From the NCBI GenBank assembly GCA_036274055.1, contig DASUGM010000208.1:1-13250 (forward strand): a DNA stretch of 13,250 nucleotides. Direction: 5' to 3'. Numbering within the stretch: position 1 is the first letter of the stretch; the number at the start of each line of letters is the position of its first letter. Below, piece by piece: positions 1 to 6,867 of the stretch. The notes beneath the pieces are model-generated. The model worked only from the letters and a program-made list of their open reading frames with translations. It was not told the DNA's origin and searched no databases. The DNA is from DASUGM01 sp036274055. Lineage in GTDB: Bacteria; Acidobacteriota; Vicinamibacteria; Vicinamibacterales; SCN-69-37. The position numbers were made by a program, and so were the translations under genes.

Positions 1-41
1 GCTTTTTACGGTTTCCGTAAAAAGCGACCCGGTCCCTTTTT
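1..41. repeat. Two overlapping inverted repeats at the left edge
   Basis: Positions 1-11 (GCTTTTTACGG) and 15-25 (CCGTAAAAAGC) are exact reverse complements around a TTT loop. The right arm also takes part in a second inverted repeat: 19-29 (AAAAAGCGACC) against 31-41 (GGTCCCTTTTT), with one mismatch (C25 against C35) and a single central base. The two hairpins share an arm and are mutually exclusive. The second has the A-stem-T shape of a bidirectional terminator and lies about 120 bases beyond the end of the permease gene, so it could end that minus-strand transcript. The edge position means more of the element may lie outside. A dispersed REP-like repeat is an equally possible reading. Confidence 0.55.
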
Positions 42-159
42 CCGGCCCTTGCGCGGGGACGACAAATTTGGCATTCTCGAACGTGAGGGGTCCAAGACAG
101 GTCATCTCCCCCTCGGCCGGCGCCGTTCTCCCTGTGCGGAGAGTGACGCTGGCCTTTTT
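42..159. other. Non-coding stretch downstream of the permease gene
   Basis: No convincing gene is seen here. The frames that cross it do not resemble any family and run antisense into the permease. It holds a small inverted repeat (TCTCC at 127-131 with GGAGA at 138-142) and a run of seven T on the plus strand at 155-161. The T run begins 12 bases after the hairpin, which is too far for a classical plus-strand terminator. On the minus strand the run reads as A and overlaps the permease stop codon, so it does not help termination there. Confidence 0.5.
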
Positions 160-2931
160 TTATTCCGTTCGCAGCGCCTTGAGCGGATCGAGTCTGGCGG
201 CGCGGCGAGCCGGCAGTAACCCGGCGCCCGTCGCCACGATCAGCATCACCGCGCCGGCAATCGCAATCGCCGCGTAGTCAGTCGGCGCGACGCCGAAGAG
301 CAGCGCGCCGACGAGCGGCGCCGCCATCACCGCGAGCGGCACGCCAATCGCCAGGCCGGCGACCGCCAGCACGATCACCTGACGTTGCACGAGCCAGAGC
401 ACCTGACGGCGCTGCGCTCCGAGCGCCAGGCGGATGCCCATCTCACTGGTCCGGCGCGCGACCGAGTACGACGTCACGCCATGCAGCCCGATGCAGGCGA
501 GCAGCAACGCGAAACCGCCGAACAGCATCAGCATCTCGGTAAAGACCCGTTCGCGGATCGTCGAGTCCTGGATCTGGGCGACCTGCGAGCGGACCTGCGG
601 CACCGGAAGATCGCGATGAACCTCGGCCACCGCGCGGCGCAGCTGTGCTTCGAGCGTCTCGGCCGGCACGCTGGTGCGCAGCACGATGTAGTTGCCGCCG
701 TAGCCGGCCCGCTGCAGCGCCGACGGGAACATCGTCGCCTTCACAGGCTCGCGCTGCCTGGCGTAGAGGCTGTCGTTGATCACGCCGACGATCTCGTATG
801 AGCGATCGAAGGACTTCAGCGTCTTGCCCAGCGGCGACTCACTCCCGAAGATGGTCTTGGCCGCCGTTTCATTGAGCGCGACCACTTCTGGCGAGCCGGG
901 CCGGTCCTGAATGCCCGGCGCGCGGCCGGCGATCAGGCGCATCCCCATGGTCTCGAGGAAACCGGGACCGACGCCGTTGACGGCGATGCGGACGTCCTTG
1001 CCGTCGACCTGCACCTGCGTGTTGGACGTGAGGCCGCCCAACAGCACGTTTTCAATCATCGACACAGCGCTGACACCGGGAATCGCCGCGATGCGATTCT
1101 GCAGTTCCTGATAAATCGCTGACTGCTCGGGTGGCGTCGGCGCGACTTTGGACGGATCGATCTGGAAGAACACGATGCCTTTGGGATCGAAGCCGAGATC
1201 GACGCTGCCCAGGTTGGACAGCGTCCTGAGAAACAGAATCGCGCCGACCACCAGGGGAATCGAGACCCCGATCTGTACGGCGACGAGCAGCCTGCCAATC
1301 GTGAGCTTCGGCGTTGGCGCGCCGACGACCTGATGCTTCATCTCGGTGCCGCTCGAGGCGCGAGTCAGCCGCAAGGCCGGCAGCAGGCTGAAGAGCATCG
1401 CCGCGATCAGGGACAGGCCGAAGGTCGCGACGATCAGCCCGGGATCGACGGACACTTCGATCGGCTGTCTCGAGAGCGGCGCGGTGCCAATGCCCGCGGT
1501 GAGCAGCGTCGTCAGGGTCTTGCGCGCCCAGAAGGTCAGCAGCAAGCCGCCGGCGCCGCCGCCGATGGCGAGAAGGACGCCCTCGATCATGAGGCCGCGG
1601 ATGAGCCGGCCCCGGCCGGCGCCGAGCGCGCGCCTGACCGCCATCTCGCGCTGGCGAGCCACGCCGCGCGCGAGCATCAGGCTCGCCAGATTGACGCACG
1701 CGATCAACAGCACGATCCCGACCACGCCCATGAGCACGAAGAGCAGCCGCCGCGTGTCGTCGGAGGTCTGGTCGAGTCCGCGCCCGCCGGGCAGAAGGTG
1801 CGCCGCCGGCGGTCCGACGTATTCCTTGATCTGCGGCGCCATGTGCGGCGCGATCGCCGCGGCAAAAGCGCGCGCCGCGGCGGCCCGGTCGGCGGTGACG
1901 GACGAGCGCGCGATCACGCGCACCCAGTGCTGCGTCTCGGATCGCAGCACCGATCGACCGTTGACATTCCAGCGCGGCTGCAGCATCGGCGCGGCACGCA
2001 GCGGCACGGTGATATCGGTCACGGGAAAGAAACCGCCGTTGGTGATGCCGCGAAACGTCGCGGCGGTGACGCCGACGACGACCGCCGGCTGCCCGTTCAG
2101 GCGGATCGGCTTGTTGATGACCGCGGGATCGCCGCCGAATGCGCGCAGCCAGAACGCGTGGCTGAGCACCGCGGCAATCGTGCCGCCCTCGACGTCATCG
2201 GCGTCGCTGAGCGGGCGGCCGCTAGCCATCCCCGGTCCGACGACCGGAAAGAAGTTGCCATCGGCCAGCAACCCGCCCGCCTGGAGCGCCGGTTGATCCG
2301 CGTATTGCACGACGACGTCGCGGAGAAAGTTGAAGCCCGCGACCTGGAAACCCTCTGGCGTCGCGCGCCTGATGTCCTCGTAGATCGGATAGCTGACGTT
2401 ACTCTTCACGTCGAGCTTGGTGACGGGATCGGTTTTCCCGCTCGAGTTCATCGACGAGACGCTGTACTTGCCGGGCTGCGACCAGTAGACCAGTGACAGC
2501 TCATCGGGCGCCCGCACCGCCATTTGATCAAGGAGCAGGACGCGGATGACGCTGAAGATGGCGGCGTTGCCGCCGATGCCGATGGCCAGCGACAAGACGG
2601 CCACGGCGGTGAAGCCGCGGGTGCGGCTGAGCACCCGGAGCGCGTGACGGACGTCCAGGAGCAGGCCGTCGGCGGCGCCGGATCTGTTGCCGGGCTGGCG
2701 GGCGGCGGCAGTCTCGACCATGCGCGTGGCTCCCCTCTCGTTGACGGATGCGATCGAGGCCAGCGCCTGGCGCCAGTAGCGCCGGCGCGCGTCGCGCCGC
2801 GCGGCGCCGGCCGCGATCTGGCGCGCGAACTCTTCGTCGAGATCGCCGACCACGACCTCGCGCGCCTCGCCGCGCAGGAGCAGCGAGGCCAGCGCGCGCG
2901 GCAAACGGGGTGGACGCGGCCGCTGGGTCAT
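160..2931 (-). CDS. ADOP-family permease (MacB/FtsX-like, PadR-associated)
   Basis: This 923-residue membrane protein belongs to the acidobacterial 'duplicated orphan permease' group, which carries two MacB/FtsX permease units but no fused ATPase. Residues about 1-65 form the family's soluble prefix (VVVGDLDEEFARQ at 26-38, then YWRQ at 52-55). The first unit has a membrane segment at about 108-130, a large periplasmic MacB-like domain at about 140-390, and segments near 397-420, 447-470 and 498-522. The second unit has segments near 547-570, 800-822, 852-878 and 887-908. Each unit carries the FtsX-type signature after a membrane segment (RREMAVRRALGA-like at about 427-438; RTSEMGIRLALGA at about 827-839), and the protein ends in the typical LPARRAARLDPLKALRTE. 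The start overlaps the padR stop (ATGA), so translation is probably coupled. No ABC ATPase gene is nearby. The substrate is unknown; export or envelope-stress roles are only inferred from MacB homology. Confidence 0.93.
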   Translation of the reverse strand: MTQRPRPPRLPRALASLLLRGEAREVVVGDLDEEFARQIAAGAARRDARRRYWRQALASIASVNERGATRMVETAAARQPGNRSGAADGLLLDVRHALRVLSRTRGFTAVAVLSLAIGIGGNAAIFSVIRVLLLDQMAVRAPDELSLVYWSQPGKYSVSSMNSSGKTDPVTKLDVKSNVSYPIYEDIRRATPEGFQVAGFNFLRDVVVQYADQPALQAGGLLADGNFFPVVGPGMASGRPLSDADDVEGGTIAAVLSHAFWLRAFGGDPAVINKPIRLNGQPAVVVGVTAATFRGITNGGFFPVTDITVPLRAAPMLQPRWNVNGRSVLRSETQHWVRVIARSSVTADRAAAARAFAAAIAPHMAPQIKEYVGPPAAHLLPGGRGLDQTSDDTRRLLFVLMGVVGIVLLIACVNLASLMLARGVARQREMAVRRALGAGRGRLIRGLMIEGVLLAIGGGAGGLLLTFWARKTLTTLLTAGIGTAPLSRQPIEVSVDPGLIVATFGLSLIAAMLFSLLPALRLTRASSGTEMKHQVVGAPTPKLTIGRLLVAVQIGVSIPLVVGAILFLRTLSNLGSVDLGFDPKGIVFFQIDPSKVAPTPPEQSAIYQELQNRIAAIPGVSAVSMIENVLLGGLTSNTQVQVDGKDVRIAVNGVGPGFLETMGMRLIAGRAPGIQDRPGSPEVVALNETAAKTIFGSESPLGKTLKSFDRSYEIVGVINDSLYARQREPVKATMFPSALQRAGYGGNYIVLRTSVPAETLEAQLRRAVAEVHRDLPVPQVRSQVAQIQDSTIRERVFTEMLMLFGGFALLLACIGLHGVTSYSVARRTSEMGIRLALGAQRRQVLWLVQRQVIVLAVAGLAIGVPLAVMAAPLVGALLFGVAPTDYAAIAIAGAVMLIVATGAGLLPARRAARLDPLKALRTE

Positions 2932-3257
2932 CGCGGCGACACCTTCGGCCGCAAGCCGCGGCCCATTTCCGCCAGCACTGACTGCGATTGCGCCAGCGCC
3001 CGCGTGCCGGCGGCGCGCAGGCGATAGAGCCGGCGCCGCTTGCCGCCGCGCTGCGGGGTCGGCTCGCCGAAGTCGGCGCTGACGAAACCCCGGCGCTCGA
3101 GGCGCTGCATCGCGGTGTAAATCGCGCCGGGTGAAATCGCCCGGCCGGTGCGGCGCTCGATCAGCTCGCGGACGTCGATACCGGAGGCGTCCGGTCCGAG
3201 CTGCGCCAGCGCCAGCAACAGCAGCTGTTCGAATTCGCCCAGATGGAGACGCGTCAT
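2928..3257 (-). CDS. PadR-family transcriptional regulator
   Basis: This 109-residue protein is a small winged-helix repressor of the PadR family, type II by its short length. The winged helix covers about residues 5-80. GEFEQLLLLALAQLG (8-22) is the usual first helix, ISPGAIYTAMQRLERRGFV (about 41-59) contains the recognition helix, and KRRRLYRLRAAGTRAL (about 73-88) is the wing and the start of the dimerisation helix. It is short compared with full PadR proteins but normal for this subgroup. The stop shares bases with the ATG of the permease gene (ATGA). In Acidobacteriota this pairing is common, and the regulator is expected to repress its own two-gene operon. Two palindromes in the 76-base upstream gap are candidate binding sites. 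There is no good Shine-Dalgarno sequence before the ATG, which fits a very short leader. The ligand is unknown. Confidence 0.93.
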   Translation of the reverse strand: MTRLHLGEFEQLLLLALAQLGPDASGIDVRELIERRTGRAISPGAIYTAMQRLERRGFVSADFGEPTPQRGGKRRRLYRLRAAGTRALAQSQSVLAEMGRGLRPKVSPR

Positions 3258-3266
3258 TTTCGCGCT

Positions 3267-3295
3267 AGTGTAGTTAATATCATGACGCTTCGCCA
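3267..3295 (-). promoter_or_regulatory. Candidate promoter for the padR-permease operon
   Basis: On the minus strand TACACT (3272-3267) matches four of six bases of a sigma-70 -10 box. TGGCGA (3295-3290) stands 17 bases upstream as a weak -35 (three of six). Transcription would start only a few bases before the ATG at 3257, giving a nearly leaderless mRNA, in keeping with the missing Shine-Dalgarno. The weak -35 lies inside a 15-base palindrome, which is what a repressor-controlled promoter would look like. This is based on reading only. Confidence 0.35.
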
Positions 3296-3303
3296 GTGGC
3301 GAA
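3289..3303. promoter_or_regulatory. Operator-like palindrome upstream of padR
   Basis: TTCGCCA (3289-3295) and TGGCGAA (3297-3303) are exact reverse complements around one central base. The site is 32-46 bases upstream of the padR start and covers the candidate -35 box. Position and symmetry suit a PadR dimer acting on its own gene. PadR operators vary between lineages, so the assignment to this protein is inference. Confidence 0.4.
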
Positions 3304-3332
3304 CTGAGTGAAGCGCATGGGTCACTCAGTTC
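3301..3332. repeat. Perfect 10-base inverted repeat between GT39 and padR
   Basis: GAACTGAGTG (3301-3310) pairs exactly with CACTCAGTTC (3323-3332) across a 12-base loop. It begins one base beyond the stop codon of the upstream glycosyltransferase gene, so in minus-strand RNA it would form a hairpin at the end of that message. No T run follows it, so it is not a standard intrinsic terminator. It could protect the 3' end, act as a Rho-assisted terminator, or be a second regulator site, since its outer arm overlaps the 15-base palindrome. Confidence 0.5.
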
Positions 3333-3333
3333 T

Positions 3334-4950
3334 CTATCTACGGCGATAGATCGTGAAGTCCTCGATCGTGGCCTCGAGCTCGTACGCTGAGAGCAGCTCG
3401 ATGACCAGCGGATCGGTGATCACGCCGCTGACGGATCGGCCGATCGCCGAGGTCGCGTGCAGATTCTCGAAGAGGATGTACCGGGGACGGCGTGCGGCGA
3501 GGTCCCGGGTGACGGCCGCGAGGTTGAACGACGGCTCCGGAAAGTCCATGCCGACGAAGAAGTTCACGCGCAGGAAACGATGCGCGGTCAGGCGATCGGC
3601 CAGAAAGTAGATGCCGGCGCCGTTGACGCCGAACAGGAAAACCCGGTCGTCGGGCTCCGTGCGCTCGCGCACGTAAGAAGCGGCCTCGGCGTTGGCGAGC
3701 GCGGAGTAGCCGCGTTCGTTCCCGTAGCCGCCGAAGCGACGGAGCTGCTCCACCGTCGAAATGCCGCCGGTGATCGCGCGCCAGTCGTCGGCAGACCACC
3801 CGATCGCTCGCGGCACGTACGGGGATCGCGCCAGGACCAGAATCATCGCGGCCACCGCGGCGGCGCGCAGCACGCGATCGCGCCGCGACGAGGAGCCGGC
3901 GCCATCGGTGAAGAACCACGCCGCCAGCAGGCACAGCGGCGCGAACGCCTGGATGAAATACGAATTGAACAGCCGCGCGCCGTTGACGACGATGACGCCC
4001 GCGGTCGCCGCGCCCCAGCACACGGCCAGGCCCGCCAGCGGCGTCAGCGACCGCTCGCGGATCAGCCGCCACGCCGCGAACAACGTCGCGATCGATCCGG
4101 CCGCCCAGATCGCGTCGGTCTTCATGAGCAGCACGATCCGGTGCGCGAACACGTCGGCGTAGCTGGCAACGTCGAAGCCCTCGGCGACGTAGAAGCGATT
4201 GAAATCGACGACCGCAACTTTGGCGTCGGCGAGCGTGCCCTGCGTCCACAGCCAGCCGATGGTGCCGGCGATTGGAATCACCGACGCCGCCGTGGCGATG
4301 GCGGCGACGCGCGGCCAGGGCGCCCCACCCGGCTTCGTCCCCGCGTACAGCGCCAGCCACGCGAGCAGCGCCGGAAAATAGAGGCCGGCGTTGGGCTTGT
4401 AGATCACCGCCAGCCCGCAAGCCACGCCGAGGCCGATCGCCGCGCCGACCGACGCGCGGTCGCGAAGCCGAACCGCGCACACCGCCGCGATCGCGACGCA
4501 GGCGACGATGAACGTCTCACAGACGCTGCGCTCGAGAAAGCCGCCGTTGCCATACAGTCCGGCCGGAATCGTCAACACCGCGTAGAGCCCGGCCGCGATC
4601 GCGCCGGTGCGATCGCCGGACAAGCGACGGCCGAGCACGAACAGCGCCGCGGTGACGATCGACGCCGCGGCGAGATCCAGCCACGCGACCGCCGCCGTCG
4701 TCCAGCCGAAGATCGTGAACCCGGCAAGGTAGGTGAAATAGATGCCGGGCGGCCGCTGCTCCCAGACGTCGGCGTACAGCCTCTGGCCCCGCGCCATGCC
4801 GCGCACCGCCGAGGCCCACAGACTTTGATCGATGCCGAGCGGCTCGGCGATCGCGACGACCCGAACGATCAGCGCGAGGGCCGCCGCGGCCAGTAGCAGG
4901 ATGGTCCAGAGATCGATGCGCCGGCCCGCGGTGCCGGGAGTGCGCGCCAT
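3334..4950 (-). CDS. GT39/PMT-like membrane glycosyltransferase
   Basis: This 538-residue protein resembles the GT-C fold families (GT39, GT83, PMT_2) that transfer a sugar from a polyprenyl-phosphate donor on the periplasmic side. A first membrane helix at about 14-35 is followed by the catalytic-type loop LGIDQSLWASAV (39-50), with Asp41 at the expected place, and by YADVWEQRPPGIYFTYL (59-75), a typical signature with the conserved Pro-Pro. About ten hydrophobic segments follow up to about residue 380. The last 150 residues are a soluble domain (RVFLFGVNGAGIYFLADR, RPRYILFENLHA) as in bacterial relatives. The acceptor cannot be told from sequence. The gene stands alone, diverging from the WxcM-like gene with 34 bases between start codons. 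The ATG at 4950 fits the first helix well, and no Shine-Dalgarno sequence is visible before it. Confidence 0.8.
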   Translation of the reverse strand: MARTPGTAGRRIDLWTILLLAAAALALIVRVVAIAEPLGIDQSLWASAVRGMARGQRLYADVWEQRPPGIYFTYLAGFTIFGWTTAAVAWLDLAAASIVTAALFVLGRRLSGDRTGAIAAGLYAVLTIPAGLYGNGGFLERSVCETFIVACVAIAAVCAVRLRDRASVGAAIGLGVACGLAVIYKPNAGLYFPALLAWLALYAGTKPGGAPWPRVAAIATAASVIPIAGTIGWLWTQGTLADAKVAVVDFNRFYVAEGFDVASYADVFAHRIVLLMKTDAIWAAGSIATLFAAWRLIRERSLTPLAGLAVCWGAATAGVIVVNGARLFNSYFIQAFAPLCLLAAWFFTDGAGSSSRRDRVLRAAAVAAMILVLARSPYVPRAIGWSADDWRAITGGISTVEQLRRFGGYGNERGYSALANAEAASYVRERTEPDDRVFLFGVNGAGIYFLADRLTAHRFLRVNFFVGMDFPEPSFNLAAVTRDLAARRPRYILFENLHATSAIGRSVSGVITDPLVIELLSAYELEATIEDFTIYRRR

Positions 4951-4962
4951 GAAGAAGTTCGA

Positions 4963-4991
4963 AGAATAGCTTAGGATCTCCGGAATGTCTT
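4963..4991 (-). promoter_or_regulatory. Candidate promoter for the GT39-like gene
   Basis: On the minus strand AAGACA (4991-4986; four of six against TTGACA) and TATTCT (4968-4963) are separated by exactly 17 bases. The -35 box overlaps the first codons of the divergent WxcM-like gene. The start site would be about six bases from the ATG at 4950, so the message would be almost leaderless. This is a visual match only. Confidence 0.3.
4973..4976 (+). promoter_or_regulatory. Ribosome binding site of the WxcM-like gene
   Basis: AGGA lies eight bases before the ATG at 4985. This supports that start over later in-frame codons. The gene must have its own initiation signal, because it is the only plus-strand gene and has no upstream partner. 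Confidence 0.55.
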
Positions 4992-5944
4992 CCTCGTCTG
5001 AGAGCGCGCGGGCGCCGTTCGTTCATCCGCAGGCGCTGTGCGAGTCGACGTCGATCGGCGCCGGCACCCGCGTCTGGGCGTTCGCGCACGTGCTGCCGGG
5101 TGCGGTGATCGGCGCCGATTGCAACATCTGCGACCACGTCTTCATCGAGAACGCCGTCATCGTCGGCGATCGCGTCACGATCAAGTGCGGCGTGCAGTTG
5201 TGGGACGGCATCCACGTCGCCGACGACGTGTTCATCGGTCCGAACGCGACGTTTTCCAACGACCGGTATCCGCGCAGCAAGCAGTACCAGCCCCAGGTCG
5301 AAACGACGGTGATTGGCCGCGGCGCCTCGATCGGGGCGGGCGCCGTCGTGCTGCCGGGTTTACGCATCGGCGCGCGCGCGATGGTCGGGGCCGGCGCCGT
5401 GGTGACGCACGACGTGCCGCCGAAAGCCATCGTGTCCGGTAACCCGGCGCGGATTGTCGGCTACGTCGAAACGAAAGCAACCAGCCCGGCGGCGACGCCG
5501 GCGGTCACCAAGCCCGCAACCCGGCCGTTGTCCGTGCCGGGGGTGACACTGCGGCACCTGCCGCTGATCGAGGACCTGCGCGGGCGGCTGACCGTCGCCG
5601 AAGGCGGCCGCGATATTCCATTCACGCCGAAACGGTGTTTCGTCGTCTTCGACGTTCCCGGCAAGGACGTCCGCGGCGAGCACGCGCATCGCACCTGCCA
5701 CCAGTTTCTCGTCTGCACCCGCGGTGCGGTGTCGGTGGTCGTCGACGACGGCCGGGCGTCGGAAGAGGTGCGGCTCGACGCGCCGAACCTCGGCCTGTAC
5801 ATCCCGCCGATGATCTGGGCGGTGCAGTACCGGTACTCACCGGACGCGACGTTGATGGTGCTCGCGTCCGAGCCGTACGACGCGGCCGACTACATCCGCG
5901 ACTACGACGACTTCCTGTCGCTGCGCGGCGCGGCCGGCTCGTAA
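4985..5944 (+). CDS. WxcM-like fusion: sugar acyltransferase + dTDP-sugar 3,4-ketoisomerase
   Basis: This 319-residue protein has two domains. Residues about 12-160 are a left-handed beta-helix acyltransferase with repeated hexapeptides (SIGAGTRVWAFAHVLPGAVIGADC, in part; VIGRGASIGAGAVVLPGLRIGA), the NATFSNDRYPR segment (87-97), and the SGNPARIVGY ending typical of nucleotide-sugar N-acetyltransferases. After an Ala/Pro/Thr linker (about 161-186) comes a cupin of the FdtA/QdtA/WxcM type: LRGRLTVAEG (198-207), RGEHAHRTCHQFL (230-242, with the His233/His235 pair) and YIPPMIWAV (272-280). In known systems the cupin turns dTDP-4-keto-6-deoxyglucose into the 3-keto sugar, an aminotransferase aminates it, and the acyltransferase caps the amine. 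Both activities are fused here, as in Xanthomonas WxcM. No aminotransferase gene is in the window, so the pathway must be completed elsewhere. Its last 43 bases overlap the convergent GT2 gene. Confidence 0.88.
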   Translation: MSSSSESARAPFVHPQALCESTSIGAGTRVWAFAHVLPGAVIGADCNICDHVFIENAVIVGDRVTIKCGVQLWDGIHVADDVFIGPNATFSNDRYPRSKQYQPQVETTVIGRGASIGAGAVVLPGLRIGARAMVGAGAVVTHDVPPKAIVSGNPARIVGYVETKATSPAATPAVTKPATRPLSVPGVTLRHLPLIEDLRGRLTVAEGGRDIPFTPKRCFVVFDVPGKDVRGEHAHRTCHQFLVCTRGAVSVVVDDGRASEEVRLDAPNLGLYIPPMIWAVQYRYSPDATLMVLASEPYDAADYIRDYDDFLSLRGAAGS

Positions 5945-6861
5945 CGCGACGCCGCGCGCACCACGTACGGCGGCCGATTGCGGGTGTTCTGCAGCGACAA
6001 CCACAGGTACTGTCCGACGATGCCGAGCCCGAGCGCGGTGACGCCGCCAAACGACATCACCGCGAGCATCAGCGGCGTGTAGCCGAGCACCGGAATCAGC
6101 CCCATCCACCAGCGCACCAGGACGACCGCGCTCGCGATCATCGAGACGATCGTTGCCGTGGCGCCGACGACCAGGAGCACGCGAATCGGCAGGTCGGTGA
6201 AGTTGAAGACGCTGTCGAGCGCGTAACGGAGCTTCTTGCCGAAGCTCCACGCGCTCCGGCCTTCGAGCCGCGCCCGGCGCTGATAGGGCACGAACTCGCG
6301 CCGGAAACCCAGCCACAGCAGCAGCGCCAGCAGATTGCTGTTGAGCTCGCGCATCTGGACGAGCGCGTCACGAACCTGGCGGGTGCAGCCGAACACGTCG
6401 ATGCCGCCTTTGGGCATCTCGGGCACGACGAAACGGCGGTAGAACGCCCAGAATGTGCCCGACAGCGCCTGCGAGAGCCACGGATCGCTGCGGCGCTCGC
6501 GTCGGCCAAAGACGACATCAGCCCGGCCCGACGACAAGATCTTTTCGAACTCGATGACCAGTTCGGGTGGCTCCTGAAGATCGGCGGCGAGCACCGCGAC
6601 GTAGTCGCCCTCCGCCGCGGCAAGGCCGGCGCCAATCGCCGCAAACGATCCGAAGTTTCTCGACAGCTCCAGGTGTTGCGACCGCACCGGCCACGACGGC
6701 AGCCGGGCGGCGAGCATCTCGCTCGATCGGTCCGGACTCCCGTCGACGACGAAGACGACTTCGAGCGGCCGCGGCAGCTGGCCCGCCAGCGATGTCAGCG
6801 CGTCGAACAGACGAGGCAGGTTCTCCTCGCTGCGATAGATCGGAACGACGAGTGACAGCAT
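5902..6861 (-). CDS. GtrB/ArnC-like GT2 glycosyltransferase with two C-terminal membrane helices
   Basis: This 319-residue protein is an inverting GT2 enzyme of the DPM1/GtrB/ArnC type, which loads a sugar onto polyprenyl phosphate at the inner face of the membrane. LSLVVPIYRSEENLPRLFDAL (2-22, in part) opens the Rossmann-like domain. FVVDGSPDRS (37-46) is the nucleotide-binding motif, SRNFGSFAAIGAGL (67-80) and AADLQEPPELV (92-102) are classical for the family, and RLEGRSAWSFGKKLRYALDS (198-217) is the usual stretch before two membrane helices at about 226-252 and 262-290. The ATG lies six bases after the stop of the fusion gene upstream, so it is the last gene of the large leftward operon. 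Its stop lies inside the convergent WxcM-like gene. The donor sugar cannot be read from the sequence. A partner role with the nearby GT39-like enzyme is plausible but inferred. Confidence 0.88.
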   Translation of the reverse strand: MLSLVVPIYRSEENLPRLFDALTSLAGQLPRPLEVVFVVDGSPDRSSEMLAARLPSWPVRSQHLELSRNFGSFAAIGAGLAAAEGDYVAVLAADLQEPPELVIEFEKILSSGRADVVFGRRERRSDPWLSQALSGTFWAFYRRFVVPEMPKGGIDVFGCTRQVRDALVQMRELNSNLLALLLWLGFRREFVPYQRRARLEGRSAWSFGKKLRYALDSVFNFTDLPIRVLLVVGATATIVSMIASAVVLVRWWMGLIPVLGYTPLMLAVMSFGGVTALGLGIVGQYLWLSLQNTRNRPPYVVRAASRYEPAAPRSDRKSS

Positions 6862-6867
6862 GACCGG

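Noticed and set aside
127..161. Hairpin plus T run as a plus-strand intrinsic terminator
   Set aside because: The stem is only five pairs and the T run starts 12 bases later, so the geometry is wrong. No plus-strand gene ends here in the window.
1333..2496. Plus-strand frames of 387 and 316 codons opposite the permease
   Set aside because: Low-complexity Arg/Ala/Asp-rich translations without motifs. They lie wholly inside a strongly recognisable ADOP permease on the other strand.
3457..4896. Long plus-strand open frame of 479 codons opposite the GT39-like gene
   Set aside because: Composition is dominated by Arg, Ala, Asp and Gly with no hydrophobic core or known motif. It is the usual antisense frame in high-GC coding DNA, and the minus strand has a clear membrane protein family.
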